Source: Gammaproteobacteria bacterium
Lineage (GTDB): Bacteria; Pseudomonadota; Gammaproteobacteria; Competibacterales; Competibacteraceae
Assembly: GCA_003562535.1 (NCBI GenBank)
Contig: PWUP01000299.1
Coordinates: 1-6,849 of the forward strand
Direction of reading: 5' to 3'
Length of the DNA: 6,849 nt
A program made the position numbers and the translations under genes. The notes beneath the pieces were generated by a model. It saw nothing but the letters and a program-made list of their open reading frames with translations. It ran no database searches and was not told the origin of the DNA. This document shows positions 1 through 6,470 of the stretch, one piece after another (the stretch's first letter is position 1; every line of letters starts with the position of its first letter).

Positions 1-819
1 AACTGCGGTGCGGTGGCCGAGGCCGCCAGCCAGATCAGCGGCGTTGGCAAGGTGCTGTTAGCCGATGACCCCGCATTGGCTCAAGGTGCGGCGGAAAATC
101 TCACGCCGTTGCTGGTTGATTTAGCCGCGAACTTTACCCATATCCTGGCTCCAGCCACGACGTTTGGTAAAAACCTGCTACCGCGAGCAGCAGCCTTACT
201 CGATGTCCAGCAGATTTCCGATATCAGTGCGGTCATCTCTGCTGATACCTTTGAACGCCCGATTTATGCGGGTAATGCAATGGCAACCGTGCAATCCAGC
301 GATCCGATCAAACTCATCACCGTGCGCACCACGAAATTCGATGCCGTAGCCAGCACTGGGGGAGCCGCTGCCATTGAGTCCATTGACGGCGGCAGTGAGA
401 CCGGTTTGTCTGAATTTATCGGTGTGGATAAAGTCGTCAGCAGCCGTCCGGAACTGAGTGCTGCTCGGGTGGTGGTCGCCGGTGGACGCGGTTTGCAGTC
501 TGCGGAGAATTTCCAATTATTGGAACAACTGGCTGATCGCTTCAATGCCGCCCTCGGGGCTTCACGCGCAGCGGTTGATGCCGGGTTTATTCCCAACGAT
601 TGCCAGATTGGCCAAACCGGCAAAGTGGTTGCGCCGGACTTGTATTTTGCCATTGGCATTTCGGGAGCGATTCAACATGTGGCCGGTATGAAAGACAGCA
701 AGCTGATTGTTGCCATTAATAAAGACGAAGAGGCACCGATTTTTCAAGTGGCCGATTACGGTTTGGTCGCTGACGCCCTCCACGCCTTGCCTGAACTCAT
801 CGCTGCCCTGGATCAATAA
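1..819 (+). CDS. etfA: electron transfer flavoprotein alpha subunit, 5' end outside window
   Basis: ETF alpha pairs with ETF beta to form a soluble flavoprotein that carries electrons from acyl-CoA and related dehydrogenases to ETF:quinone oxidoreductase. The reading frame is already open at base 1 (it begins NCGAVAEAA, typical of the family interior), so the start is off the left edge. About 272 residues are visible against a usual 305-315, so roughly 40 are missing. The C-terminal FAD-binding domain is complete. Numbered from base 1, it shows GGRGLQSAENF from about residue 161, IGQTGK at about 203-208, GISGAIQH at about 219-226 and AINKDEEAPIF from about 238. These are the hallmark FAD contacts. 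The frame ends in TAA, and the trpB2-like gene starts 3 bases later, so the two are probably co-transcribed. An etfB is expected upstream but is not in view. The family call is secure; the physiological electron donor is unknown. Confidence 0.95.
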   Translation, partial: NCGAVAEAASQISGVGKVLLADDPALAQGAAENLTPLLVDLAANFTHILAPATTFGKNLLPRAAALLDVQQISDISAVISADTFERPIYAGNAMATVQSSDPIKLITVRTTKFDAVASTGGAAAIESIDGGSETGLSEFIGVDKVVSSRPELSAARVVVAGGRGLQSAENFQLLEQLADRFNAALGASRAAVDAGFIPNDCQIGQTGKVVAPDLYFAIGISGAIQHVAGMKDSKLIVAINKDEEAPIFQVADYGLVADALHALPELIAALDQ

Positions 820-822
820 CTC

Positions 823-2184
823 ATGAGCGACTGCGTTAAATACCTGCTTGATGAGCAGGACTTACCCCGCTATTGGTACAATATTGCTGCCGATTTACCC
901 CAGCCCCTGCCGGCCGTGCTGCACCCAGGCACTCAACAGCCGATTGGCCCGGAAGATTTAGCGCCCTTGTTTCCAATGGCGGTTATTGAGCAAGAAGTCA
1001 GCACGGAACGCGAGATCGAAATCCCTCAACCGGTGCGCGACCTGTATCGGCAATGGCGACCGGCACCGCTATACCGCGCCCGCCGTCTGGAACAGGCTCT
1101 GGACACCCCCGCACATATTTATTACAAATACGAAGGCGTCAGCCCCACCGGCAGCCATAAACCCAATACCGCAGTGGCTCAAGCGTTTTATGCGCGTGAA
1201 GAAGGGGTTAAACGCCTGACTACGGAAACCGGCGCGGGGCAATGGGGGTCGTCATTAGCCCTGGCTGGGGCGTTTTTTGATCTCGACATTGAAGTGTTTA
1301 TGGTTAAAGTCAGTTTTCAGCAAAAACCTTATCGCCGCGCTTATATGGAAAGCTTCGGCGCGGCCTGTATTGCCAGCCCCTCGGAACTGACCCAAGCCGG
1401 TCGCAGTATCTTGGCCGAGCATCCCGACAGCACCGGCAGTTTGGGCATTGCGATTTCCGAAGCCGTAGAACGTGCCGTGCAGCGCGATGACACCAAATAC
1501 GCGCTCGGCAGTGTGCTCAATCATGTGTTGCTGCATCAAACGGTCATTGGTTTGGAGACCCATAAGCAAATGGAACTGGCCGGTGAGGCACCGGATATCC
1601 TGATCGGCTGCACCGGCGGCGGCAGTAATTTCGCCGGAATCGCCTTTCCGTTTATTGGGGCGAAACTGCGCGGCGGCTCTGGGCCAAGAATTATCGCCGT
1701 AGAACCGTCTAATTGCCCAACGCTGACTAAAGGCTGCTATGCCTATGACTTCGGGGATACCGCCCATCTGACCCCGTTGGTTAAAATGCACACGTTAGGC
1801 TCGACCTTTGTCCCGCCAGGTTTTCACGCGGGCGGACTGCGTTATCATGGTATGGCACCGCTGATCAGCCACCTGGCCCAACTTGGCGAGTTAGAAGCGC
1901 GATCTTACGGCCAGCTTGAGTGCTTTGCTGCTGGGATTGAGTTCGCCAAAGCCGAAGGCATTTTGCCGGCCCCGGAAGCCAACCACGCCGTTAAAGCCGC
2001 CATTGACGAAGCCTTGTATTGCCGAGAAGCCGGTGTGCAGCGCACCATCCTGTTCAATCTGTGTGGACATGGCAATTTTGATATGCAGGCGTATCAGGAT
2101 TATGCCGCCGGCAATCTGCAAGATCAGCAGTATGATGAAGTGGAACTTGCCATGGCGCTGTCCGGTTTGCCATCGGTAGCCTGA
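823..2184 (+). CDS. trpB: TrpB2-type tryptophan synthase beta chain (PLP-dependent)
   Basis: A 453-residue fold-type II PLP enzyme that joins L-serine (or a related donor) to indole to make tryptophan in the cytoplasm. Length and motifs fit the TrpB2 subfamily rather than the roughly 400-residue TrpB1. The Schiff-base lysine is K113 in GSHKPN. The catalytic-loop motif ETGAGQWG (135-142) has Trp where TrpB1 has His, and its Glu135 corresponds to the TrpB1 catalytic glutamate. The phosphate-binding loop GGGSNF is at 265-270 and the C-terminal LCGHGNFD motif at 413-420. A long N-terminal extension (about residues 1-80) is also a TrpB2 trait. The ATG lies 3 bases after the etfA stop and has no clear Shine-Dalgarno, so translational coupling is likely. 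No trpA is nearby. TrpB2 proteins are known to lack the usual alpha-subunit contacts and are thought to salvage free indole; that role here is inference. Confidence 0.9.
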   Translation: MSDCVKYLLDEQDLPRYWYNIAADLPQPLPAVLHPGTQQPIGPEDLAPLFPMAVIEQEVSTEREIEIPQPVRDLYRQWRPAPLYRARRLEQALDTPAHIYYKYEGVSPTGSHKPNTAVAQAFYAREEGVKRLTTETGAGQWGSSLALAGAFFDLDIEVFMVKVSFQQKPYRRAYMESFGAACIASPSELTQAGRSILAEHPDSTGSLGIAISEAVERAVQRDDTKYALGSVLNHVLLHQTVIGLETHKQMELAGEAPDILIGCTGGGSNFAGIAFPFIGAKLRGGSGPRIIAVEPSNCPTLTKGCYAYDFGDTAHLTPLVKMHTLGSTFVPPGFHAGGLRYHGMAPLISHLAQLGELEARSYGQLECFAAGIEFAKAEGILPAPEANHAVKAAIDEALYCREAGVQRTILFNLCGHGNFDMQAYQDYAAGNLQDQQYDEVELAMALSGLPSVA

Positions 2185-2222
2185 CAGCCCGCACCCTAAA
2201 TAACCAGACTGTTACCAGCATT

Positions 2223-2227
2223 GAGGA
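2223..2227 (+). promoter_or_regulatory. ribosome binding site of the receiver-domain gene
   Basis: GAGGA stands 7 bases before the ATG at 2235. It supports that start. I see no convincing promoter in the 50 bases after the trpB stop, so the gene may be read from an upstream promoter. Confidence 0.65.
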
Positions 2228-2234
2228 CACCGGC

Positions 2235-3431
2235 ATGACTGTTGCCAAAGCACTCGTGGTAGATGACTCGAAAGTCGCGCACTTGACTCTGCGCAAATTA
2301 TTGATGGAACGCTCGATTGAAGTCGATTGGGTGGGATCAGGTGAAGAAAGCCTCGATTATCTCAAGCATCAAACGCCCGATGTGGTATTCATGGACATCA
2401 TGATGCCCGGCATGGACGGCTTTGAAACCTTACAAGCGCTGCACACCGACCCTGAGATTACCACCCCACAAATTGTGATGTGTTCAGCCAATGCCACTTC
2501 AGAAGACCGAGTGCTGGCAGAACAACATGGGGCGGTGGCGTTTCTGACTAAACCGTATACCGGCGCTGAACTGGATGCGCTATTAACGACATTAGCCACG
2601 GCAGCGCCACCCGCCGCAGCCCCTGCTGCTGCAGAGGAGCATGATGATCTGGAAGCGGCTTTATCTCGCTATGAAACCGCAGAGCCAGACTCTGCACCGA
2701 CGCTCGACCCCCTGCCCGTCCCTGAACCGGCTGAACCTGAACCCGAACCTGTGGCACTCGAACCTCTAGCCCCTGTGGATCCAGCACCGCAACCCGAACC
2801 GGCGCCCATGCCTCCATCACCGCCGCCAGCACCCGAAGTACCCGCAGCAGTACCGGCCGCTGCTAGTGGCGTTGAAGTGCTAGAACGCGCTGACTTAGAA
2901 TCCTTAATCCATGAGATTGCCGAGTCAGTCAACCGCAAGAATGCGGAGGTGATGATGCATGCCGCTCGCCAAGCCAGCGCCCGAGCCGCAGAAAGTGCCG
3001 CTCGGAAACTGATTGAAGAGCGCGTCCCCCCACAAAGCGAACCCGCGATTACCGCCTCTGAACTGCACACCTGGGGTCAACGCCTGGCTCAGCAGTTACA
3101 AACCGAGCTTGAGCAACAGCTTAAGCCGCAGGTCGAGGCTGCAGTACAGGCCAGTATTGGGGCTGCCGTTGAACAGACCTTAAACCGCACATTGACCAGC
3201 GAACAGTTTGGTCAACAGCTTGATCAACGCATCAGAACCACCGCCTTGGCAGCGGCAGAGGGACAATCGCGTGATATTGCCAATAAAGTGGTGCGTGATC
3301 GGTTAGCCGAACAACCGGTTGACAGTGGTGAGAGTCCATCCGGTCCGGCGCTCATGGTCGGTGGCATTGCCTTAGTATTGGCTATAGCCGCCTTAGGGGT
3401 GGCTGTGGTCAACTGGCTGGGGATTATTTAG
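2235..3431 (+). CDS. CheY-like receiver protein with Pro/Glu-rich linker and C-terminal membrane anchor
   Basis: A 398-residue protein. Residues 1 to about 120 form a response-regulator receiver domain: acidic pair D10/D11, phospho-acceptor D54 in FMDIMMPGMDG, switch Ser84, aromatic Phe103 and K106 in LTKP. All catalytic positions are present, so phosphorylation by a histidine kinase is expected. Residues about 122-210 are a low-complexity Ala/Pro/Glu linker with PEPAEPEPEP-like repeats. Residues about 215-360 are charged, Ala/Gln-rich and probably helical, possibly coiled coil. Residues about 371-397 form one hydrophobic segment ending at NWLGII, two residues of which are the C-terminus, as in a tail anchor. 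No DNA-binding, GGDEF, EAL or kinase domain is recognisable. The expected topology (inference) is a cytoplasmic receiver tethered to the inner membrane. No partner kinase is in the window. The receiver call is firm; the function of the rest is unknown. Confidence 0.85.
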   Translation: MTVAKALVVDDSKVAHLTLRKLLMERSIEVDWVGSGEESLDYLKHQTPDVVFMDIMMPGMDGFETLQALHTDPEITTPQIVMCSANATSEDRVLAEQHGAVAFLTKPYTGAELDALLTTLATAAPPAAAPAAAEEHDDLEAALSRYETAEPDSAPTLDPLPVPEPAEPEPEPVALEPLAPVDPAPQPEPAPMPPSPPPAPEVPAAVPAAASGVEVLERADLESLIHEIAESVNRKNAEVMMHAARQASARAAESAARKLIEERVPPQSEPAITASELHTWGQRLAQQLQTELEQQLKPQVEAAVQASIGAAVEQTLNRTLTSEQFGQQLDQRIRTTALAAAEGQSRDIANKVVRDRLAEQPVDSGESPSGPALMVGGIALVLAIAALGVAVVNWLGII

Positions 3432-3440
3432 AGCGGTCTG

Positions 3441-3468
3441 TAGGGCGGAGAGGCACTCATCCGCCCTA
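3441..3468. terminator. hairpin between convergent genes, possible bidirectional terminator
   Basis: A perfect 9-bp inverted repeat, TAGGGCGGA and TCCGCCCTA, has a 10-base loop. It lies 10 bases after the receiver gene stop and 20 bases beyond the stop of the convergent cytochrome gene. Position and GC-rich stem suit a terminator for both. Neither side has a T-run, so a classical intrinsic terminator is not demonstrated. It could equally be an mRNA 3'-end stabiliser or a REP-like repeat copy. Confidence 0.45.
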
Positions 3469-3487
3469 GAAGAAGTTGAGTGAATAC

Positions 3488-4120
3488 TCAGCGCGGTTGG
3501 CGATAGCGCACATAATCCAACGCAGGCGGTAAACTGGCGTAATACGCCGCCAGATCGGCAATATCACGATCGCTTAACCCCCGAGCGATGCCGAGCATAA
3601 TCGCCTGTGGGCGATGGCCGTTACGATAATCACGCAAAGTATGCGCTAAATAGCTTTCATGCTGCCCAGCAAGCACCGGATAATCAGGCAATAGCGGTGT
3701 TTTACCGTCCACACCGTGACAACCGGCGCAGCCGGCACGCTGAGCCGCTTCACGTCCAGCGCTGACATTGCCGCGCACCGGCGGGGATTGAGGCCGACGC
3801 TCGACTTGAGTGAGATAGGCCACCAAATCGGCAATCTGCGTATCACTGAGATCCGCCACATTGGCCAACATAGTCGGGTGGTTGCGTTCACCGGAGCGGT
3901 AGGCTTCCAAGGCCACTTTAATATACCCACCGGTTTGTCCGCTTAAGCGCGGCACATGATAAGTGGGGTACACATGGGTCTTACCCGGAGTTGAATGGCA
4001 TCCTGCACAGGTCGAAAATATAAATTGTCCTGCTTGGGGATCACCGGCGGCTAATGCCGGATTGAACAATAAACAACACACGCCAACAACGGATAATTGT
4101 GCAAGCATTCGAGTAAGCAT
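3488..4120 (-). CDS. periplasmic dihaem cytochrome c, cytochrome c4-like
   Basis: A 210-residue class I c-type cytochrome with two haem domains, expected to carry electrons in the periplasm, often towards a terminal oxidase. The signal peptide is clear: a short basic start (MLTRM), a hydrophobic core to about residue 20, and a likely cleavage after ALA (residues 22-24). Haem-binding CAGCH motifs are at 38-42 and 131-135. Candidate axial methionines are Met84 (in HPTML) and Met175 (in QAIML). The two halves repeat the same layout (GQ..YI or GQ..YL, then a YR.G motif, then LSD..IADL.AY), as in cytochrome c4, whose usual size is about 200 residues. The ATG at 4118-4120 is chosen because AGGAAAGG sits 7 bases upstream and because the signal peptide starts there. 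The YeeZ-like gene lies 77 bases upstream on the same strand. The electron partner is unknown; a cytochrome c-553-type relative is the alternative name. Confidence 0.88.
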   Translation of the reverse strand: MLTRMLAQLSVVGVCCLLFNPALAAGDPQAGQFIFSTCAGCHSTPGKTHVYPTYHVPRLSGQTGGYIKVALEAYRSGERNHPTMLANVADLSDTQIADLVAYLTQVERRPQSPPVRGNVSAGREAAQRAGCAGCHGVDGKTPLLPDYPVLAGQHESYLAHTLRDYRNGHRPQAIMLGIARGLSDRDIADLAAYYASLPPALDYVRYRQPR

Positions 4121-4127
4121 GGCGACG

Positions 4128-4135
4128 CCTTTCCT
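4128..4135 (-). promoter_or_regulatory. ribosome binding site deciding the cytochrome start
   Basis: On the minus strand AGGAAAGG is 7 bases before the ATG at 4118-4120. The longer frame starting at 4165 has no such site, so the shorter protein with a clean signal peptide is preferred. Confidence 0.7.
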
Positions 4136-4155
4136 GTCAGTTAGTAGTTTGTAGG

Positions 4156-4178
4156 CAATGACCATAAAACAGTCATTG
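4156..4178. promoter_or_regulatory. inverted repeat upstream of the cytochrome gene, candidate operator
   Basis: CAATGAC and GTCATTG form a perfect 7-bp inverted repeat with a 9-base AT-rich spacer, in the 77-base gap before the cytochrome start. On the minus strand it overlaps a weak possible promoter (ATGACT, 17 bases, TACAAA). The 23-base symmetric layout suits a dimeric regulator. It does not match the FNR or CRP consensus. A transcript hairpin is possible, but no T-run follows. Confidence 0.35.
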
Positions 4179-4197
4179 AATTATTAAGTTATTGCAT

Positions 4198-5043
4198 TTA
4201 TAACGTATCGAGCACAGCGCGATACCCCAATCGATAATCGGGATAGGTTGGCGTCCAGCCACTGGCCAGTAACCGCTGATTGCGACAGCGTTTGTTGCTG
4301 CGCGCCCGGTTGCGATCACGATCACTGGCTGTAGCGGGCACCGGCGCTGGACACTCCAATACTCCCGCTAACCACTCCAGCACTTCACATTGTAACGCTG
4401 GATGGCTGTCTACACCCAGATAAATCGGTGCAGGCTCTGGCAAACCAAGCACATGGTGTAACACTCCCGCACAGTCATCACGGTGAATCCGGTTGGTGTA
4501 TAAGCCCGGTTCACACCGCGCTTGACCGCTTTGCACCTGACGGATGAGGTAGGTACGACCGGGGCCATAAATGCCCGCAAAACGCACCACTGAGGCCGAA
4601 TAACCAGACTGTAATATGCAGTATTCACCAGTACGCAGGCTTTCAGGGGCAAAACCTTGGGCATCAGCGGGTGAGTCTTCATCCACCCACTCACCGGCGG
4701 TTTGGCCATAGACCGAGCTACTGGAGACAAACACCAAACGCTGTAGCGGTTCAGCGCGTTGCGCCAACAGCGCCAGCACATGACGCACCCCATCGACATA
4801 GGCCATGTGATAGTTCTCCGGGGTATAGCCACCGGCTGCCGCAGCATACACCAGTTGATCAATACCCTTGGGCAGTGCCGTTAAGGATTCTGGTCGGCTT
4901 AAATCCGCCGCCAACGGTCGGATCGCCTTGGGTAATGTGTGGGGATTGCGTTTCAACCCCCAGACTTCATGGCCCTCAGCCGCCAGCCTAAGCCCCAAGG
5001 CTGTGCCCACATCACCACAGCCAGCGATTACAATACGTGCCAT
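4198..5043 (-). CDS. NAD(P)-binding atypical SDR, YeeZ-like epimerase/dehydratase family protein
   Basis: A 281-residue Rossmann-fold protein of the extended SDR superfamily. The nucleotide-binding loop is near the N-terminus: GCGDVG at residues 8-13, with a further Gly at 17. Next come VSSSSVYG (106-113), VVRFAGIYGPGR (152-163) and NRIHRDD (184-190). The C-terminal SNKRCRNQRLLASGW and YPDYRLGY pattern (about 249-274) is shared with E. coli YeeZ. The catalytic YxxxK of true sugar epimerases is not present at its usual place, since the segment after SSVYG reads TGEYCILQSG. This fits the YeeZ-like atypical group, whose substrate is not known. The start is either ATG at 5043 (MARIVIAG, chosen because it fits the family) or GTG three codons upstream at 5052. 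Neither has an ideal ribosome site; GGGA lies very close to the ATG. It is divergent from mutY and upstream of the cytochrome gene. Enzymatic role unknown. Confidence 0.82.
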   Translation of the reverse strand: MARIVIAGCGDVGTALGLRLAAEGHEVWGLKRNPHTLPKAIRPLAADLSRPESLTALPKGIDQLVYAAAAGGYTPENYHMAYVDGVRHVLALLAQRAEPLQRLVFVSSSSVYGQTAGEWVDEDSPADAQGFAPESLRTGEYCILQSGYSASVVRFAGIYGPGRTYLIRQVQSGQARCEPGLYTNRIHRDDCAGVLHHVLGLPEPAPIYLGVDSHPALQCEVLEWLAGVLECPAPVPATASDRDRNRARSNKRCRNQRLLASGWTPTYPDYRLGYRAVLDTL

Positions 5044-5067
5044 ATTTCCCACTTGTGTGATCGGTCA

Positions 5068-6147
5068 TTGACTACTACTTTAGCGCCTCACGCCTTCAGT
5101 CGCCAAGTGTTAGATTGGTTTGACCGCCACGGTCGTCACCATCTGCCTTGGCAAACCGCCCCAACCCCCTATCGGGTATGGATTTCTGAGATCATGTTAC
5201 AACAGACTCAAGTCACCACAGTTATTCCGTACTATCAGCGTTTCATGACCCACTTTCCCGATATTATGACTCTGGCCGCTGCACCGCTGGATCAGGTCTT
5301 GGCCTTATGGTCGGGTTTAGGGTATTACGCCCGGGCGCGCAATCTGCATCGCACCGCCGTTATCGTGTGTGATCACTATGGCGGTGAGTTACCCACGGAT
5401 ATCGACTCATTATCCCAGTTGCCGGGTATTGGCCGCTCGACAGCAGGGGCAATCTTAGCCCTCAGCTTGGGGCAACCCCAGGCGATTCTCGATGGCAATG
5501 TCAAACGGGTATTAGCCCGCTTTCATGCCGTGGAGGGTTGGCCGGGGCGCAGCGCTGTCATGCGCCAACTGTGGCAATTGGCCGAACAGTACACCCCGAC
5601 ACAGCGAGTGGCCGCTTACACTCAGGCGATGATGGATTTAGGCGCTATGGTGTGTAAGCGCCGCCGTCCGCAGTGCCACGCTTGCCCGTTGGCGGCGCAC
5701 TGTCAGGCGCATGCCCAAGGCCGTGAACACGCTTATCCTGCACCGAAACCTCGGCGTGACAAACCCCTACGCCAAATACGGATGCTGCTGCTGTGCTCAT
5801 CGCAACACCAGGTCTTATTAGAACAGCGCCCACCCACCGGCGTATGGGGCGGTTTATGGAGTTTTCCAGAATGCCCTATGGATGCGGATATTGCCACCTG
5901 GTGCCGGGAGCAGTATGGCGTGGTTGTCCAGGATTACCAGACTTGGGCGCCGCTGCGACATACCTTGAGTCATTTTCATTTAGAGATCACGCCGGTGTAC
6001 AGTGTGGTTCAGCCGCTGGCGGATCGGGTCATGGCCGCTGATCGCCAAGTCTGGTATAACATAGAGCAACCGGACGCTCGCGGCTTGGCGGCTCCCGTTC
6101 AACGCCTATTAACCACTTTAGCTAACGATTTACGAGGATTAGCATGA
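5068..6147 (+). CDS. mutY: A/G-specific adenine glycosylase
   Basis: MutY removes adenine mispaired with 8-oxoguanine, preventing G:C to T:A changes. With the TTG start at 5068 it has 359 residues, close to the 350 of E. coli. Catalytic Glu41 lies in SEIMLQQTQV, the helix-hairpin-helix is LPGIGRSTAG (118-127), and catalytic Asp142 lies in ILDGNVKRV. The 4Fe-4S cysteines C196, C203, C206 and C212 have the exact C-x6-C-x2-C-x5-C spacing. The C-terminal MutT-like domain that senses 8-oxoG runs from about 235, with RPPTGVWGGLWSFP (254-267) and RHTLSHFHL (297-305). The family's N-terminal homology begins at about FSRQVLDWFD (residues 10-19). There is no ATG in frame nearby: TTG 5068 is the nearest start, TTG 5053 is possible, and a GTG at 4939 would run 105 bases into the divergent gene. 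The stop overlaps the yggX start (ATGA), indicating an operon. Function is certain; the start is not. Confidence 0.95.
   Translation: MTTTLAPHAFSRQVLDWFDRHGRHHLPWQTAPTPYRVWISEIMLQQTQVTTVIPYYQRFMTHFPDIMTLAAAPLDQVLALWSGLGYYARARNLHRTAVIVCDHYGGELPTDIDSLSQLPGIGRSTAGAILALSLGQPQAILDGNVKRVLARFHAVEGWPGRSAVMRQLWQLAEQYTPTQRVAAYTQAMMDLGAMVCKRRRPQCHACPLAAHCQAHAQGREHAYPAPKPRRDKPLRQIRMLLLCSSQHQVLLEQRPPTGVWGGLWSFPECPMDADIATWCREQYGVVVQDYQTWAPLRHTLSHFHLEITPVYSVVQPLADRVMAADRQVWYNIEQPDARGLAAPVQRLLTTLANDLRGLA
5077..5106 (-). promoter_or_regulatory. weak candidate promoter for the YeeZ-like gene
   Basis: On the minus strand TTGGCG (5101-5106) and TAAAGT (5077-5082) are separated by 18 bases and placed to start RNA about 25-30 bases before the gene. 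Each box matches only 4 of 6 consensus bases. It would lie inside the first codons of mutY. Given as a possibility only. Confidence 0.22.
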
Positions 6148-6416
6148 CTCGAATGGTACAGTGCATTAAGCTCGGCACCGAAGCCGAAGGACTACCCCGT
6201 CCGCCCTACCCCGGCGCGTTGGGGCAACGCATTTTTGACAACGTCTCCAAGCAGGCTTGGCAACAATGGCTCAGTCATCAAACCATGCTGATTAATGAAT
6301 ACCGTCTGACTCCCATCGACCCCAAAAATCGAAAATTTTTGGAAGAACAGATGGAACGCTTCTTTTTCAGCGGTGATTTTGCCAAACCAGAGGGCTATGT
6401 CCCACCGAAAACGTAA
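6144..6416 (+). CDS. yggX: probable Fe(2+)-trafficking protein YggX
   Basis: A 90-residue cytoplasmic protein that in enterobacteria helps protect iron-sulfur clusters from oxidation and may move ferrous iron. The length matches E. coli YggX (91). The conserved cysteine is Cys7 in MVQCIKLG. Family motifs follow in order: AEGL, YPGALGQRI (22-30), SKQAWQQWLSHQTMLINEYRL (about 35-55) and the C-terminal EGYVPP. The ATG overlaps the mutY TGA by 4 bases and has GAGGA 5 bases upstream, so the pair is co-transcribed and probably translationally coupled. MutY-YggX linkage is common in gammaproteobacteria and makes sense because MutY needs its 4Fe-4S cluster. No terminator is visible before the tRNA promoter. 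Confidence 0.95.
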   Translation: MTRMVQCIKLGTEAEGLPRPPYPGALGQRIFDNVSKQAWQQWLSHQTMLINEYRLTPIDPKNRKFLEEQMERFFFSGDFAKPEGYVPPKT

Positions 6417-6424
6417 CGCCGCTA

Positions 6425-6453
6425 TTGACGAATGCGCCAGAAACCGGTTTAAT
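6425..6453 (+). promoter_or_regulatory. sigma70-like promoter of tRNA-Phe
   Basis: TTGACG (6425-6430) and TTTAAT (6448-6453) are separated by exactly 17 bases, each matching 5 of 6 consensus positions. RNA would start near 6460, giving a leader of about 10 bases before the mature tRNA at 6471. It lies entirely in the 54-base gap after yggX. Confidence 0.7.
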
Positions 6454-6470
6454 AATCTTCTCACCTCAAT

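Noticed and set aside
780..823. Tryptophan attenuator or riboswitch before the trpB2 gene
   Set aside because: Only 3 bases separate it from etfA, leaving no room for a leader peptide or structured element.
1255..1791. 178-residue minus-strand open frame
   Set aside because: It lies wholly inside trpB, which has strong family motifs throughout. The antisense frame resembles no family I recognise.
2669..3070. 133-residue Gly/Ser/Ala-rich minus-strand frame
   Set aside because: It is the complement of the Pro/Glu linker; the low-complexity composition keeps it free of stops by chance.
4121..4165. 15-residue N-terminal extension of the cytochrome
   Set aside because: It places charged residues before an otherwise complete signal peptide and lacks a ribosome site, whereas the start at 4120 has AGGAAAGG 7 bases upstream.
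4156..4178. FNR or CRP binding site
   Set aside because: The arms CAATGAC/GTCATTG with a 9-base spacer fit neither TTGAT-N4-ATCAA nor TGTGA-N6-TCACA.
4939..5067. N-terminal extension of MutY from a GTG at 4939
   Set aside because: It would overlap the divergent YeeZ-like gene by 105 bases, has no MutY-like sequence, and makes the protein about 50 residues longer than the E. coli enzyme.
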